From Indolivaga alginatilytica (GTDB lineage Bacteria > Bacteroidota > Bacteroidia > Bacteroidales > Dysgonomonadaceae), in NCBI RefSeq assembly GCF_003201355.1, contig NZ_QICL01000003.1, positions 114,574 to 178,573 on the forward strand: 64,000 nt of DNA. Reading direction: 5' to 3'. This document shows positions 55,485-63,960 of this stretch, piece after piece (position 1 is the stretch's first letter; each line of letters begins with the position of its first letter). The notes below the pieces were generated by a model that was not told where the DNA came from, did no database searches, and was given only the letters and a program-made list of their open reading frames with translations. Both the position numbers and the translations under genes were made by a program.

Positions 55485-56492
55485 TTATAGCCAACCGTTT
55501 TCTTTGTACCAGTTTACCGATTCCGTTAAGCCACGCTCAAGGTTGTACTGAGGTGTAAAACGCAAATCCTGTCTTAAAGGTTCAATGTCGCATACCCAGT
55601 TGCGTTGTTTCATTATCTTGTATTTGTCACGATTGAGTGTAGATGGTTTCTTTGTTATCCGCGCGATACTTTCTGCTACGATTGAGACAAGTTTCAATAT
55701 CCAAAGTGGTATTTTGATGCTTAGGACATGTTTCTTACCTAATACTTTTTTTACTAAAGCAGTGTATTCTTTGTCGGTATGTACGTCGCCGTCAGCTACA
55801 AAATAACTCCGATTGGAAAGTGGGCTTTCCAATGCCAAAAAAGCGGCATCTACCAAATCTTTTACATAGATGAAAGTCAGATGCTGAGGTTTGAATCCTG
55901 CGCCGACGTCTAATCCCGATTTTACGGTTTTCAACATCAGAAAGTAATCTTTTTCCCGAGGGCCGTAAACTCCGGTCGGGAGGAGTATCATATATGGGAA
56001 ACCGGTAGTGTTTTGCAAATATTGTTCCGCTTTTAGTTTGCTGATACCATATGCTGTATTAGGATGCGGTGTATCAGTCAATTTGATAGGAGTGTAATTA
56101 ATTTCATCACCAACGCCAAAAGAACTGAGACTGCTCATTAAAAGAAATTTCGATGGAACACAGTCTGCCTCTTGCAATGCTTCTACAAAGTTTACTGTAT
56201 TTTGATAATTGATACGATCGAAATCTTTTGGATCAAGACATTTGGTTATGCCTGCATTGTGAATGATATAATCAATATGCCCAAACAGATCTTTAAATTC
56301 TTTTAATTGCTCAACCAGTTTTTCTTTATTGCCAAAGTTCAGTTCTATAAACAATATATTGCTGTCTTGTAGATATTCTCGACTGCTGCTTTTCCTTACA
56401 CCGGCCCATGTTTGAAATCCAAGCTTCAAAGCCTTTTCCACCAAGAAACTACCAATAAAACCGCTGGCTCCTGTTATTATTATTTTTTTCAT
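55485..56492 (-). CDS. NAD(P)-dependent epimerase/dehydratase family protein
   Basis: 335 residues, extended SDR. The dinucleotide motif GASGFIGSFLVEKAL is at 8-22, the catalytic YxxxK in AYGISKLKAEQYL, and the Ser in LMSSLSSFG. The rest resembles nucleoside-diphosphate-sugar epimerases and 3-beta-hydroxysteroid/dihydroflavonol-type reductases. Substrate uncertain. Located five bases upstream of the ABC exporter gene on the same strand. Confidence 0.9.
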   Translation of the reverse strand: MKKIIITGASGFIGSFLVEKALKLGFQTWAGVRKSSSREYLQDSNILFIELNFGNKEKLVEQLKEFKDLFGHIDYIIHNAGITKCLDPKDFDRINYQNTVNFVEALQEADCVPSKFLLMSSLSSFGVGDEINYTPIKLTDTPHPNTAYGISKLKAEQYLQNTTGFPYMILLPTGVYGPREKDYFLMLKTVKSGLDVGAGFKPQHLTFIYVKDLVDAAFLALESPLSNRSYFVADGDVHTDKEYTALVKKVLGKKHVLSIKIPLWILKLVSIVAESIARITKKPSTLNRDKYKIMKQRNWVCDIEPLRQDLRFTPQYNLERGLTESVNWYKENGWL

Positions 56493-56539
56493 TTGTGCAT
56501 GACTTGTTGAAATTTCTTAAAACATGCAAAAGTACAAAC

Positions 56540-57727
56540 TTATTTTTGTCCGATCCATGTAAGTTTGTGCCATATTTTCTCAAGCGGTCCTTGTTTGTGC
56601 GATTTTTGCCACCATTTGCAAAACTGCAATTGAAGAGCAACAATGATACATCCTACGATCAAGCTGTTAGTGAAACCACAATAAGGAGAGAGGTTTAATC
56701 CGATAGGGAAAAATATAAGTGCCCCTATAAACGATTGGGATATATAATTGGTAAGACTCATTTTTCCATAAACTCGAAACCATGATATTTTTTTCTGAAA
56801 GGCTTCTTTCTGATAAAGGATAATAAAAGAGGCGATAAGCACAAATGTGAATAATAGTTTTTGCCACATATCGAAGATTACACCTACCGTGTTTTTTATA
56901 AACAGGTCACTATTTGTGTCTAATAATTCAACTTTTAATTGATACATCGGAGCAAATAGAATTGCACAGACAATTAGAGTTTTAGTCCAGAATTTTATAT
57001 TCTCAGGAGTTGAATTAAATAGTTGTCTGCGAGAAATGAGTAATCCTAAAAGAAACAATCCTGCAGTTTGTAAGAAGCGCCCGCCTTCTACAGCCCATAA
57101 AAAACTGGCTAATTGCCCTGTAGTGATATTTGCCCAAATGAAAGGGAGGAATTCTCCTGATTTATTGATTTCTATAATTTGAGCATAAAGAGCTCCATTG
57201 ATTTGTTCGGGTAAAGTGAACTCAGGGTTGACAAGTCCGGATATGTAATAAAACCATTGCATAGGTTGTAATAAAAGAAGTATGGTAACAATGAAGATGG
57301 CTTTATCGTTCCATTTCCTGACCACAAAAAGAATTACACCTACAATTGCATATAAAAGCAAAACGTCTCCACCTGGAAAAAACATAGCGTTTAATGTCGC
57401 AAATCCTGCAAGAAGTAATAATCGCCATAAAAAACGGACTCCAAAATCGTTGCCTTTATTTTGTTGGTTTCTGAATTGAATTGCAAAAGTAAACCCGAAA
57501 AGAATAGAGAAAATAGCATAACCTTTTCCGGCAATTAAAGAAAATATAACGCTGAAGACTCCTTTGTCGAGGATATTAAGCCACTCAGGTTGTGTTATAG
57601 GATCAGGATAAACGGGATAGATAAAATGTTCGACACTGTGGATTAATACTATTGCTATTACGGCAAATCCGCGTAATGCATCTACCATTTCTATACGAGG
57701 TGTTTTTCCTGCTAATTCTTGCTGCAT
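56540..57727 (-). CDS. DUF418 membrane protein
   Basis: 395 residues with about ten helices. The start RIEMVDALRGFAVIAIVLIHSVEHF is characteristic of DUF418/acyltransferase-like membrane proteins, and the C-terminal part (YGKMSLTNYISQSFIGALIF) is the DUF418 domain itself. A role in surface modification is often proposed but unproven. It precedes the epimerase gene by 47 bases and runs opposite to rnr. Confidence 0.9.
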   Translation of the reverse strand: MQQELAGKTPRIEMVDALRGFAVIAIVLIHSVEHFIYPVYPDPITQPEWLNILDKGVFSVIFSLIAGKGYAIFSILFGFTFAIQFRNQQNKGNDFGVRFLWRLLLLAGFATLNAMFFPGGDVLLLYAIVGVILFVVRKWNDKAIFIVTILLLLQPMQWFYYISGLVNPEFTLPEQINGALYAQIIEINKSGEFLPFIWANITTGQLASFLWAVEGGRFLQTAGLFLLGLLISRRQLFNSTPENIKFWTKTLIVCAILFAPMYQLKVELLDTNSDLFIKNTVGVIFDMWQKLLFTFVLIASFIILYQKEAFQKKISWFRVYGKMSLTNYISQSFIGALIFFPIGLNLSPYCGFTNSLIVGCIIVALQLQFCKWWQKSHKQGPLEKIWHKLTWIGQK

Positions 57728-57879
57728 ACAAATACGTGTTTTTTAGGTTTAATAATAATCGGTTTGGAACTGTTATCTGATAAGGTTTGTCAAATGTATT
57801 AAAAAAAATCTATACGGTTAATTATTGAAGTTAAGATAGACTTTGTGAGCGATTGTAAGTCAGAATAAATCCGAATGAT

Positions 57880-57887
57880 TATATTTG
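57880..57887 (+). promoter_or_regulatory. -7 box of rnr
   Basis: TATATTTG, 30 bases before the ATG at 57918. It overlaps an in-frame TTG at 57885, which therefore cannot be the start codon of this transcript. Confidence 0.55.
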
Positions 57888-57917
57888 TATTTATTAAAAA
57901 TAGAAAATACACATTGT

Positions 57918-60065
57918 ATGAGCATAGATAAGATACCTCAAAAGACAGCGCCAAGGAGAAAGAAAAGCGATATAGTTGCTGCTACTATCGCCTTTTTCAA
58001 TAATAATACAAGCAATTCTTACAATTATAAACAAATCGGAGCCGAAATAGGCATCAAGAAACAACCAGAGCGTTTGATGTTGATGTCTATACTCGAAGAT
58101 TTGGTAGAGGATGCCTTTATAACAGAAACAAGCAAGGGCAAGTATAAATCGAATACCAGAGGAGTTTTACTCGAAGGTAAATTTGAGAGACGAAGCAATG
58201 GCAAAAACTTTTTTGTACCCGAAGATGGCAGCGAAAATGTATTTGTAGCCGAACGTAATTCGGCTCATGCCATGAATGGAGACAAAGTTCGCATTCAGAT
58301 GTTGGCTAAGCGTAAAGGCAGAGGTTCGGAAGGAGAGATTGTTGAGATATTAGAAAGAAAACAAACTCGTTTTGTAGGAACTCTTAATGTTCAAAAGCAT
58401 TTTGCTTTTCTCGAAATGGATAGTAAAATTCTGGCTAATGATATTTTTATTCCCAGAGAGAAACTTAAAGGGGGGAAAACCGGAGATAAAGCTTTGGTGG
58501 AAATTGTTGAATGGCCTGAACGTGCTAAAAATCCGGTAGGGGAAGTATTGGATGTATTGGGAGAAGCAGGAACCAACAATGCAGAAATGCACGCTATCTT
58601 GGCTGAGTTTGGTTTGCCTTATAAATATCCTGAAAATGTAACAGCTGAGGCTGAGAAAATATCGGATGTAATAACCGCAGAAGAAATTGCGAAACGCGAA
58701 GATTTCCGTTCGGTCACTACATTCACTATTGACCCTCGTGATGCGAAAGACTTTGATGATGCTCTTTCTATCCGTCAATTGGAAAATGGAAACTGGGAAA
58801 TCGGTGTGCATATTGCCGATGTAACTCATTATGTAATTCCGGGAGGTATTATCGATAAAGAGGGTGAAGAACGTGCAACCTCTGTTTACTTGGTTGACCG
58901 TACCATCCCTATGTTACCCGAAAGATTGAGTAATGGATTATGTTCGCTTCGTCCGAATGAAGAGAAATTGTGCTATTCGGCTATCTTCGAATTGAATGAT
59001 AAAGCGGATATCAAAAAATACAGAATCGGACGTACTGTTATCAACTCAGACAGAAGATTCACTTACGAAGAGGCTCAAGATATAATAGAGACAGGAAAAG
59101 GAGATTTCAAAGACGATGTTCTTAAGTTGGACGAATTGGCGAAAAAATTGCGTGCAAAACGCTTCGAAAACGGATCTATCGCTTTTGAACGTGAAGAAGT
59201 TCGTTTCGAAATCGACCCTGATGGAAAACCTTTGAGTGTATATTTCAAAGAGCAAAAAGATTCTAATAAACTGATTGAAGAGTTTATGCTTCTTGCTAAT
59301 AGAACTGTAGCCGAATTTATCGGAAAAGTAGCTAAGGGCAAAAAAGCAAAAACATTTGTATACCGTATACATGATGTACCTAATCCTGAGAAGATGGAGA
59401 GTTTGGCACAATTTATACGTCGCTTTGGATATAAAGTGAAAATTGACGGCAGTAATACAGCTGTAGCAAAATCGATCAATCAACTATTGGATGATGTACA
59501 TAATAAGCCGGAAGAAAACTTAATTTCTACAATTGCCATTAGGGCAATGGCTAAGGCTGTATATTCGACCTCTAATATTGGTCACTACGGATTGGCATTT
59601 GATTATTATACTCACTTTACGTCACCTATCCGCCGTTATCCAGATATGATGGTGCATCGTCTGTTGACTCATTACATGGAAGGTGGACGCAGTGTGAGCG
59701 AACAACAAACCGAGAATGAGTGTAAGCATTGTTCTGATATGGAACAATTGGCAGCGAATGCCGAGCGTGCTTCTATCAAATACAAGCAGGTAGAATACAT
59801 GTCGGACAAAATAGGGCGTGTGTTTAAGGCTGTGATTTCGGGAGTTGCAGAGTGGGGTGTTTATGCCGAAATAGAGGAGAATAAATGTGAAGGATTAGTA
59901 CCTATGCGTGAACTTGATGATGACTTCTATGAATTCGATGAGAAGAACTATTGTCTGAGAGGTCGCCGTACCCGCAAAGAGTATCGTTTGGGTGATGAGA
60001 TCAATGTGAAGGTGGTCAGGGCTAATCTGGAAAGAAAGCAATTGGATTTTACTATTGTAGAGTAA
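57918..60065 (+). CDS. rnr: Ribonuclease R
   Basis: 715 residues, start at ATG 57918. A winged-helix domain (about 10-75), two cold-shock domains (about 80-230), the RNB catalytic domain with TIDPRDAKDFDDALSIR holding the metal-binding Asp cluster and HFTSPIRRYPDMMVHR, and an S1 domain from about 630 (GRVFKAVISGVAEWGVYAEI). It degrades structured RNAs 3' to 5'. Complete. Confidence 0.96.
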   Translation: MSIDKIPQKTAPRRKKSDIVAATIAFFNNNTSNSYNYKQIGAEIGIKKQPERLMLMSILEDLVEDAFITETSKGKYKSNTRGVLLEGKFERRSNGKNFFVPEDGSENVFVAERNSAHAMNGDKVRIQMLAKRKGRGSEGEIVEILERKQTRFVGTLNVQKHFAFLEMDSKILANDIFIPREKLKGGKTGDKALVEIVEWPERAKNPVGEVLDVLGEAGTNNAEMHAILAEFGLPYKYPENVTAEAEKISDVITAEEIAKREDFRSVTTFTIDPRDAKDFDDALSIRQLENGNWEIGVHIADVTHYVIPGGIIDKEGEERATSVYLVDRTIPMLPERLSNGLCSLRPNEEKLCYSAIFELNDKADIKKYRIGRTVINSDRRFTYEEAQDIIETGKGDFKDDVLKLDELAKKLRAKRFENGSIAFEREEVRFEIDPDGKPLSVYFKEQKDSNKLIEEFMLLANRTVAEFIGKVAKGKKAKTFVYRIHDVPNPEKMESLAQFIRRFGYKVKIDGSNTAVAKSINQLLDDVHNKPEENLISTIAIRAMAKAVYSTSNIGHYGLAFDYYTHFTSPIRRYPDMMVHRLLTHYMEGGRSVSEQQTENECKHCSDMEQLAANAERASIKYKQVEYMSDKIGRVFKAVISGVAEWGVYAEIEENKCEGLVPMRELDDDFYEFDEKNYCLRGRRTRKEYRLGDEINVKVVRANLERKQLDFTIVE

Positions 60066-60084
60066 AATGAATTTTTTAATTTTG
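60055..60084 (+). promoter_or_regulatory. Consensus promoter at the 3' end of rnr
   Basis: TTG at 60055-60057, 19-base spacer, TAATTTTG at 60077-60084. It would start transcription near 60091, just before a strong hairpin. Confidence 0.65.
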
Positions 60085-60097
60085 CAGTCTCATAGAT

Positions 60098-60142
60098 AAG
60101 ATCACAAATTTAATCTGTGTAACAAATTAAGTTTGTGATCTT
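60098..60142 (+). terminator. Long hairpin after rnr
   Basis: A 17-bp stem (60098-60114 with 60126-60142) with one G:U pair and an 11-base loop. It can end rnr. Because a consensus promoter lies just upstream, the hairpin may also be the body of a short RNA. T-runs after it are at 60143-60147 and 60167-60174. Confidence 0.75.
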
Positions 60143-60172
60143 GTTTAAGTGCTTTGAGTTTTTTTATGGTAT

Positions 60173-60268
60173 TTAAGCTCGCAGAGCTTTTTATTGCTTT
60201 GTCAACTATGACAACCAAAGGCAGTTATAGTTTAAAGCATAGCAATAAATATTTACTATTACTTATCT
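60173..60268 (+). repeat. Dispersed palindromic repeat with a compensated head
   Basis: TAAGCTCGCAGAGCTTTTTA: both arms changed together compared with the consensus, so AAGCTC still pairs with GAGCTT. Then TTGCTTTGTCAACTATGAC, GGCAGTTATAG and the tail AATATTTACTATTACTTAT. Confidence 0.78.
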
Positions 60269-60279
60269 AAGAACACTGA

Positions 60280-61716
60280 ATGTTATTTAACTCGGCCGGA
60301 TTCGCTGTATTCTTTATTTTTGTATTTTTTCTTTATTGGTTTGTTCTTAACAAATCATTAAAATGGCAGAATATATTTCTAGCAGTTTGTAGCTATTTCT
60401 TTTATGGTTGCTGGGATTGGCGTTTTATGTTTTTGCTTGCATTTTCTACTTTTCTGGATTACGTCTCCGGATTGAAAATCGCTGAAGCTAGTGGAACTTC
60501 GAAAAAGAAATTCTGGCTAATTTTGAGTGTCGGGCTAAATTTAGGATTTCTCGGCTTTTTTAAGTACTACAATTTTTTTATTGAATCATTTGCCGAATTA
60601 CTGTCGTCTGCAGGTTTCACGCCTCATATGACTACTCTTAATATTATCCTACCTGTAGGTATTTCGTTCTACACATTTCATGGACTGTCGTATGTGTTTG
60701 ACATTTATTTCGGGAAAATAAAGCCAACCCGTAACTGGATCGATTATTCGCTGTTTGTGAGTTTCTTCCCCTTATTGGTTGCAGGCCCTATCGAAAGAGC
60801 TACGCATTTACTTCCTCAGGTAGAAAAGCCTCGTGTATTTCATTATTCGAAAGCTGTAGACGGCTTGAGACAAATTCTTTGGGGTTTGTTTAAAAAAGTA
60901 GTGGTAGCGGATAATTGTGCAGAACTGGCAAATATGATATTCAATAATCATGAACAATATTCAGGCAGTACGTTAGCTCTCGGAGCTATGTTGTTTGCCA
61001 TTCAGATATATGGCGATTTTTCGGGGTATTCCGATATTGCTTTAGGATCGGCTCGTCTATTAGGATTTGAGTTGTTACAGAATTTCCGTTTTCCTTATTT
61101 CTCCAGAGATATTGCCGAATTTTGGAGACGTTGGCACATTTCGCTATCTTCCTGGTTTAGAGATTATTTATATTTTCCATTAGGAGGTAGCCGTGGAGGT
61201 ATGGCTAAGACTGTTCGTAATACATTTATTATCTTTTTAGTCAGTGGCTTCTGGCATGGAGCTAATTGGACATTTCTTGCTTGGGGTGGATTGAACGCTT
61301 TGTTTATTATGCCTTCCATCCTATTTAAGACCAATCGGAAAAATTTGGATACAGTTGCCGAAGGACGAATTCTTCCGTCTATAAGAGAATCCTTTCAGTT
61401 GATTTTGACTTTTTGCTTAGCCAGTTTAGCATGGGTGTTTTTTAGAGCTGAGTCTATAACGGATGCTTTTTTATATATCAAAGAAATCTTTTCTGCATCT
61501 TTATTCCAGAAACCGGATGTCATATCAGGAAAAGTGATACTGATAGTGGTTGTATTTATGGTTATCGAATGGTTGGGACGGGAAAATAAATATGCTCTGG
61601 AGAAACTTACATTAACGTGGAAGCGTTCTATTAGTTGGACTTTCTATTATTTAATTATACTCGCTATACTTTGTTTAAGCGGTAGTGAGCAACAGTTTAT
61701 ATATTTTCAATTTTAA
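60280..61716 (+). CDS. MBOAT family O-acyltransferase (AlgI-like)
   Basis: 478 residues, about 10-12 helices. Family landmarks: GCWDWRFMFLLAFSTFLDY, ILPVGISFYTFHGLSYVFD, VAGPIERATHLLPQ, the catalytic-region RRWHISLSSWFRDYLYFPLGG (in two parts) and the conserved His in SGFWHGANWTFLAWG. AlgI-type proteins pass acyl groups across the membrane to a periplasmic partner that acylates a polysaccharide. The next gene encodes a fitting SGNH-like partner. Its TAA stop is part of a repeat. Confidence 0.94.
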   Translation: MLFNSAGFAVFFIFVFFLYWFVLNKSLKWQNIFLAVCSYFFYGCWDWRFMFLLAFSTFLDYVSGLKIAEASGTSKKKFWLILSVGLNLGFLGFFKYYNFFIESFAELLSSAGFTPHMTTLNIILPVGISFYTFHGLSYVFDIYFGKIKPTRNWIDYSLFVSFFPLLVAGPIERATHLLPQVEKPRVFHYSKAVDGLRQILWGLFKKVVVADNCAELANMIFNNHEQYSGSTLALGAMLFAIQIYGDFSGYSDIALGSARLLGFELLQNFRFPYFSRDIAEFWRRWHISLSSWFRDYLYFPLGGSRGGMAKTVRNTFIIFLVSGFWHGANWTFLAWGGLNALFIMPSILFKTNRKNLDTVAEGRILPSIRESFQLILTFCLASLAWVFFRAESITDAFLYIKEIFSASLFQKPDVISGKVILIVVVFMVIEWLGRENKYALEKLTLTWKRSISWTFYYLIILAILCLSGSEQQFIYFQF

Positions 61717-61801
61717 GGTCTCAGACCTTTTTACTGCTAAGGTTAGTATTACAACCAAAGATAGTTATAGTGATAAAAAGCATAATTATTTAGATTACTT
61801 A
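61714..61801 (+). repeat. Dispersed palindromic repeat between the MBOAT gene and its partner
   Basis: TAAGGTCTCAGACCTTTTTA, CTGCTAAGGTTAGTATTAC, AACCAAAGATAGTTATAG and the tail ATTTAGATTACTTA. The TAA is the MBOAT stop codon. Confidence 0.78.
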
Positions 61802-61805
61802 AAGA

Positions 61806-62801
61806 ATGGTGACTTTCTTAAAAAAAGTATTACGTTTTCTGGTCTTACCGATAATAATCTTTGTATTGTTAGTGGCTGGGTATATTGTATACGACCCCTT
61901 TAAAGTAGTACAATCTTATGATCGTTATTCTTCTCTTCAGGTAAACCGGGGGTATATCTCTACTGAAATGTTTTTGAAAAACTATAAAAAAGAAAATTAT
62001 AATTCATTTATTTTTGGTAGTTCGCGTATATTCGGATATAATATAGATTCATGGAAGCAGCATCTGGGTGCAGATGCAAAAGTGTATTCTTTTGATGCAT
62101 ATGGAGAGAAAATTCAGGGTATGTATCATAAATTAAGATTTTTGGATTCATTAGATATTGATATTAAAAATGCCCTTATAGCTATTGATGTAGATTTTAC
62201 TTTTAATAATACATTAAGCGATCCTTGGTTTTTATATGTTGAGCATCCTTCATTGTCAAGGGAAAGTTGGTACGACTTTCACAAGATTCATTTTCTGTCC
62301 TATCTTGACCCCGGCTTTATTATTTCACTTTATGCTAATCGTATTTTCGGAATAAATAATAGTTATACCCGGAAACACTATTATACAGTTGAAGCAACAT
62401 TTGACCCGAAAACGAATCGTCCGTTTAGATCGGATTTGGAAAAACGGATTGAAAACGAGCCTGATTATTATGATTCGCCCTTGTTTTATACTGTAACTGA
62501 TAGCTTGATAATAAGTCCTTTTACCCGAATAGACCCACTCCATAAAGAGGCTCTTCGTGGAATTAAAGAGATTTTATTGAAACATAATACGAAATACAAA
62601 GTAGTTATTAATCCGCTTTATTCTCAGGTGAAATTTAATCCTAAGGATATGGAAGTGATCTGGGAGGTATTTGGAAGTGATAATGTTTACGATTTCTCAG
62701 GAAGAAATAAGTTTACTACCTCTAAATACAATTATTACGAAGAGTCGCATTTCAGACCTTTTATCGGGGATAGTATTATGAATATAATTTATGGGAAATG
62801 A
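61806..62801 (+). CDS. SGNH-like periplasmic partner of the MBOAT acyltransferase
   Basis: 331 residues with one N-terminal membrane anchor (about 10-30). The motif IFGSSRIFGYN resembles the nucleophile block of SGNH/AlgJ-AlgX-DltD-like proteins, with a possible catalytic Ser in GSSR, and the C-terminal ESHFRPFIGD could supply the His. It does not match a named family that I can recall for certain, so the SGNH role is inferred from these blocks and from its place 89 bases after the MBOAT gene. Confidence 0.7.
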   Translation: MVTFLKKVLRFLVLPIIIFVLLVAGYIVYDPFKVVQSYDRYSSLQVNRGYISTEMFLKNYKKENYNSFIFGSSRIFGYNIDSWKQHLGADAKVYSFDAYGEKIQGMYHKLRFLDSLDIDIKNALIAIDVDFTFNNTLSDPWFLYVEHPSLSRESWYDFHKIHFLSYLDPGFIISLYANRIFGINNSYTRKHYYTVEATFDPKTNRPFRSDLEKRIENEPDYYDSPLFYTVTDSLIISPFTRIDPLHKEALRGIKEILLKHNTKYKVVINPLYSQVKFNPKDMEVIWEVFGSDNVYDFSGRNKFTTSKYNYYEESHFRPFIGDSIMNIIYGK

Positions 62802-62896
62802 TAAGGTTTCAGACCTTTTTACTGATTTGGTAAGTGCTATAATCATAGATTGTTATAGACATAAAATGTAACATTAAATATTTTACATTACTTGCC
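62802..62896 (+). repeat. Dispersed palindromic repeat after the SGNH-like gene
   Basis: Directly after the TGA stop: TAAGGTTTCAGACCTTTTTA, CTGATTTGGTAAGTGCTAT, GATTGTTATAG and the tail AATATTTTACATTACTTGCC. Confidence 0.78.
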
Positions 62897-62949
62897 TATT
62901 GCGATATTTTCTAATTATGACTAATTTTGATAAATATGCCGCTGAGGCA

Positions 62950-62970
62950 TTAGACAGGTCTATGACCTTA
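62950..62970 (-). repeat. Short copy of the dispersed repeat before gpmA
   Basis: TTAGACAGGTCTATGACCTTA, head only. Its TTA merges with a TATTTTTG box (62969-62976) that may be the -7 element of gpmA. Confidence 0.5.
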
Positions 62971-63002
62971 TTTTTGAAGAAAACCTAAAACAAAAAAAAG
63001 AT

Positions 63003-63749
63003 ATGAAAAAAGTTGTATTGATCCGCCACGGTGAAAGTGTTTGGAATTTAGAAAACAGATTTACCGGTTGGACTGATGTTGATTTAACAGAAACAGGTAC
63101 TAAAGAGGCAATCAAAGCCGGAAAACTTTTGAAAGAACAAGGGTTTAAATTTGAAAAAGCGTATACTTCATATTTGAAGAGAGCTAATAAAACATTGAAT
63201 ACCATCTTAGATCAAATGGATTTAGACTGGATTCCTGTTGAAAAATCGTGGCGTTTGAACGAAAAGCATTACGGTATGCTTCAAGGTTTAAATAAAGCTG
63301 AAACTGCTGAAAAGTATGGCGATGAGCAAGTACTTATCTGGAGACGCAGCTACGATGTTCCTCCAACAGCTTTGGATGCTGACGATCCTCGCTCTCCTTA
63401 TCTTGATCCCCGTTACAAAGACGTAGATAAAAAAGATCTTCCATTAACAGAGTCTCTAAAAGATACGGTAGAAAGAATCCTTCCTTACTGGAATGATGTC
63501 ATTTTCCCGTCATTGAAAAATCATGATGAGATTATTGTTGCTGCTCATGGTAACAGCCTTCGTGGTATTATCAAACATTTAAAAGGAATTTCTGATGCAG
63601 ATATCGTTTCATTGAATTTGCCTACTGCTGTTCCTTATCTATTCGAGTTTGATGATAACTTCAATCTTGTAAACGATGAGTTCTTAGGTGATCCAGAAGA
63701 AATCAAAGCTTTGATGGATGCTGTAGCTAATCAAGGAAAAAAGAAATAA
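63003..63749 (+). CDS. gpmA: 2,3-bisphosphoglycerate-dependent phosphoglycerate mutase
   Basis: 248 residues. It interconverts 3- and 2-phosphoglycerate. The histidine phosphatase motif [18 protein letters not shown] (phosphorylated His9) opens the protein. The second catalytic His is in [12 protein letters not shown], and [19 protein letters not shown] is the cofactor-dependent mutase block. Complete, with its own terminator. Confidence 0.97.
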   Translation: MKKVVLIRHGESVWNLENRFTGWTDVDLTETGTKEAIKAGKLLKEQGFKFEKAYTSYLKRANKTLNTILDQMDLDWIPVEKSWRLNEKHYGMLQGLNKAETAEKYGDEQVLIWRRSYDVPPTALDADDPRSPYLDPRYKDVDKKDLPLTESLKDTVERILPYWNDVIFPSLKNHDEIIVAAHGNSLRGIIKHLKGISDADIVSLNLPTAVPYLFEFDDNFNLVNDEFLGDPEEIKALMDAVANQGKKK

Positions 63750-63775
63750 GTTTTAGAGACTTTTCAAGCCTCAGG

Positions 63776-63810
63776 AAAGCCGTTACTTAAATAGGTAACG
63801 GCTTTTTTAT
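63776..63810 (+). terminator. Terminator of gpmA
   Basis: An 11-bp perfect stem (63776-63786 with 63795-63805), 8-base loop, then a run of Ts. Confidence 0.9.
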
Positions 63811-63960
63811 TTAGTGAATATATAGTCTAGGTATTTGGTTTTATTTATGATGGGTTATTATTTTATAAATAAAACCAATCATTAATTATTTGTGATCAAA
63901 AGGCTTTATATCAGAGTCTTGTCCTTTTAGTGAAAAACAATTAAAGATTATTTATTTTAA

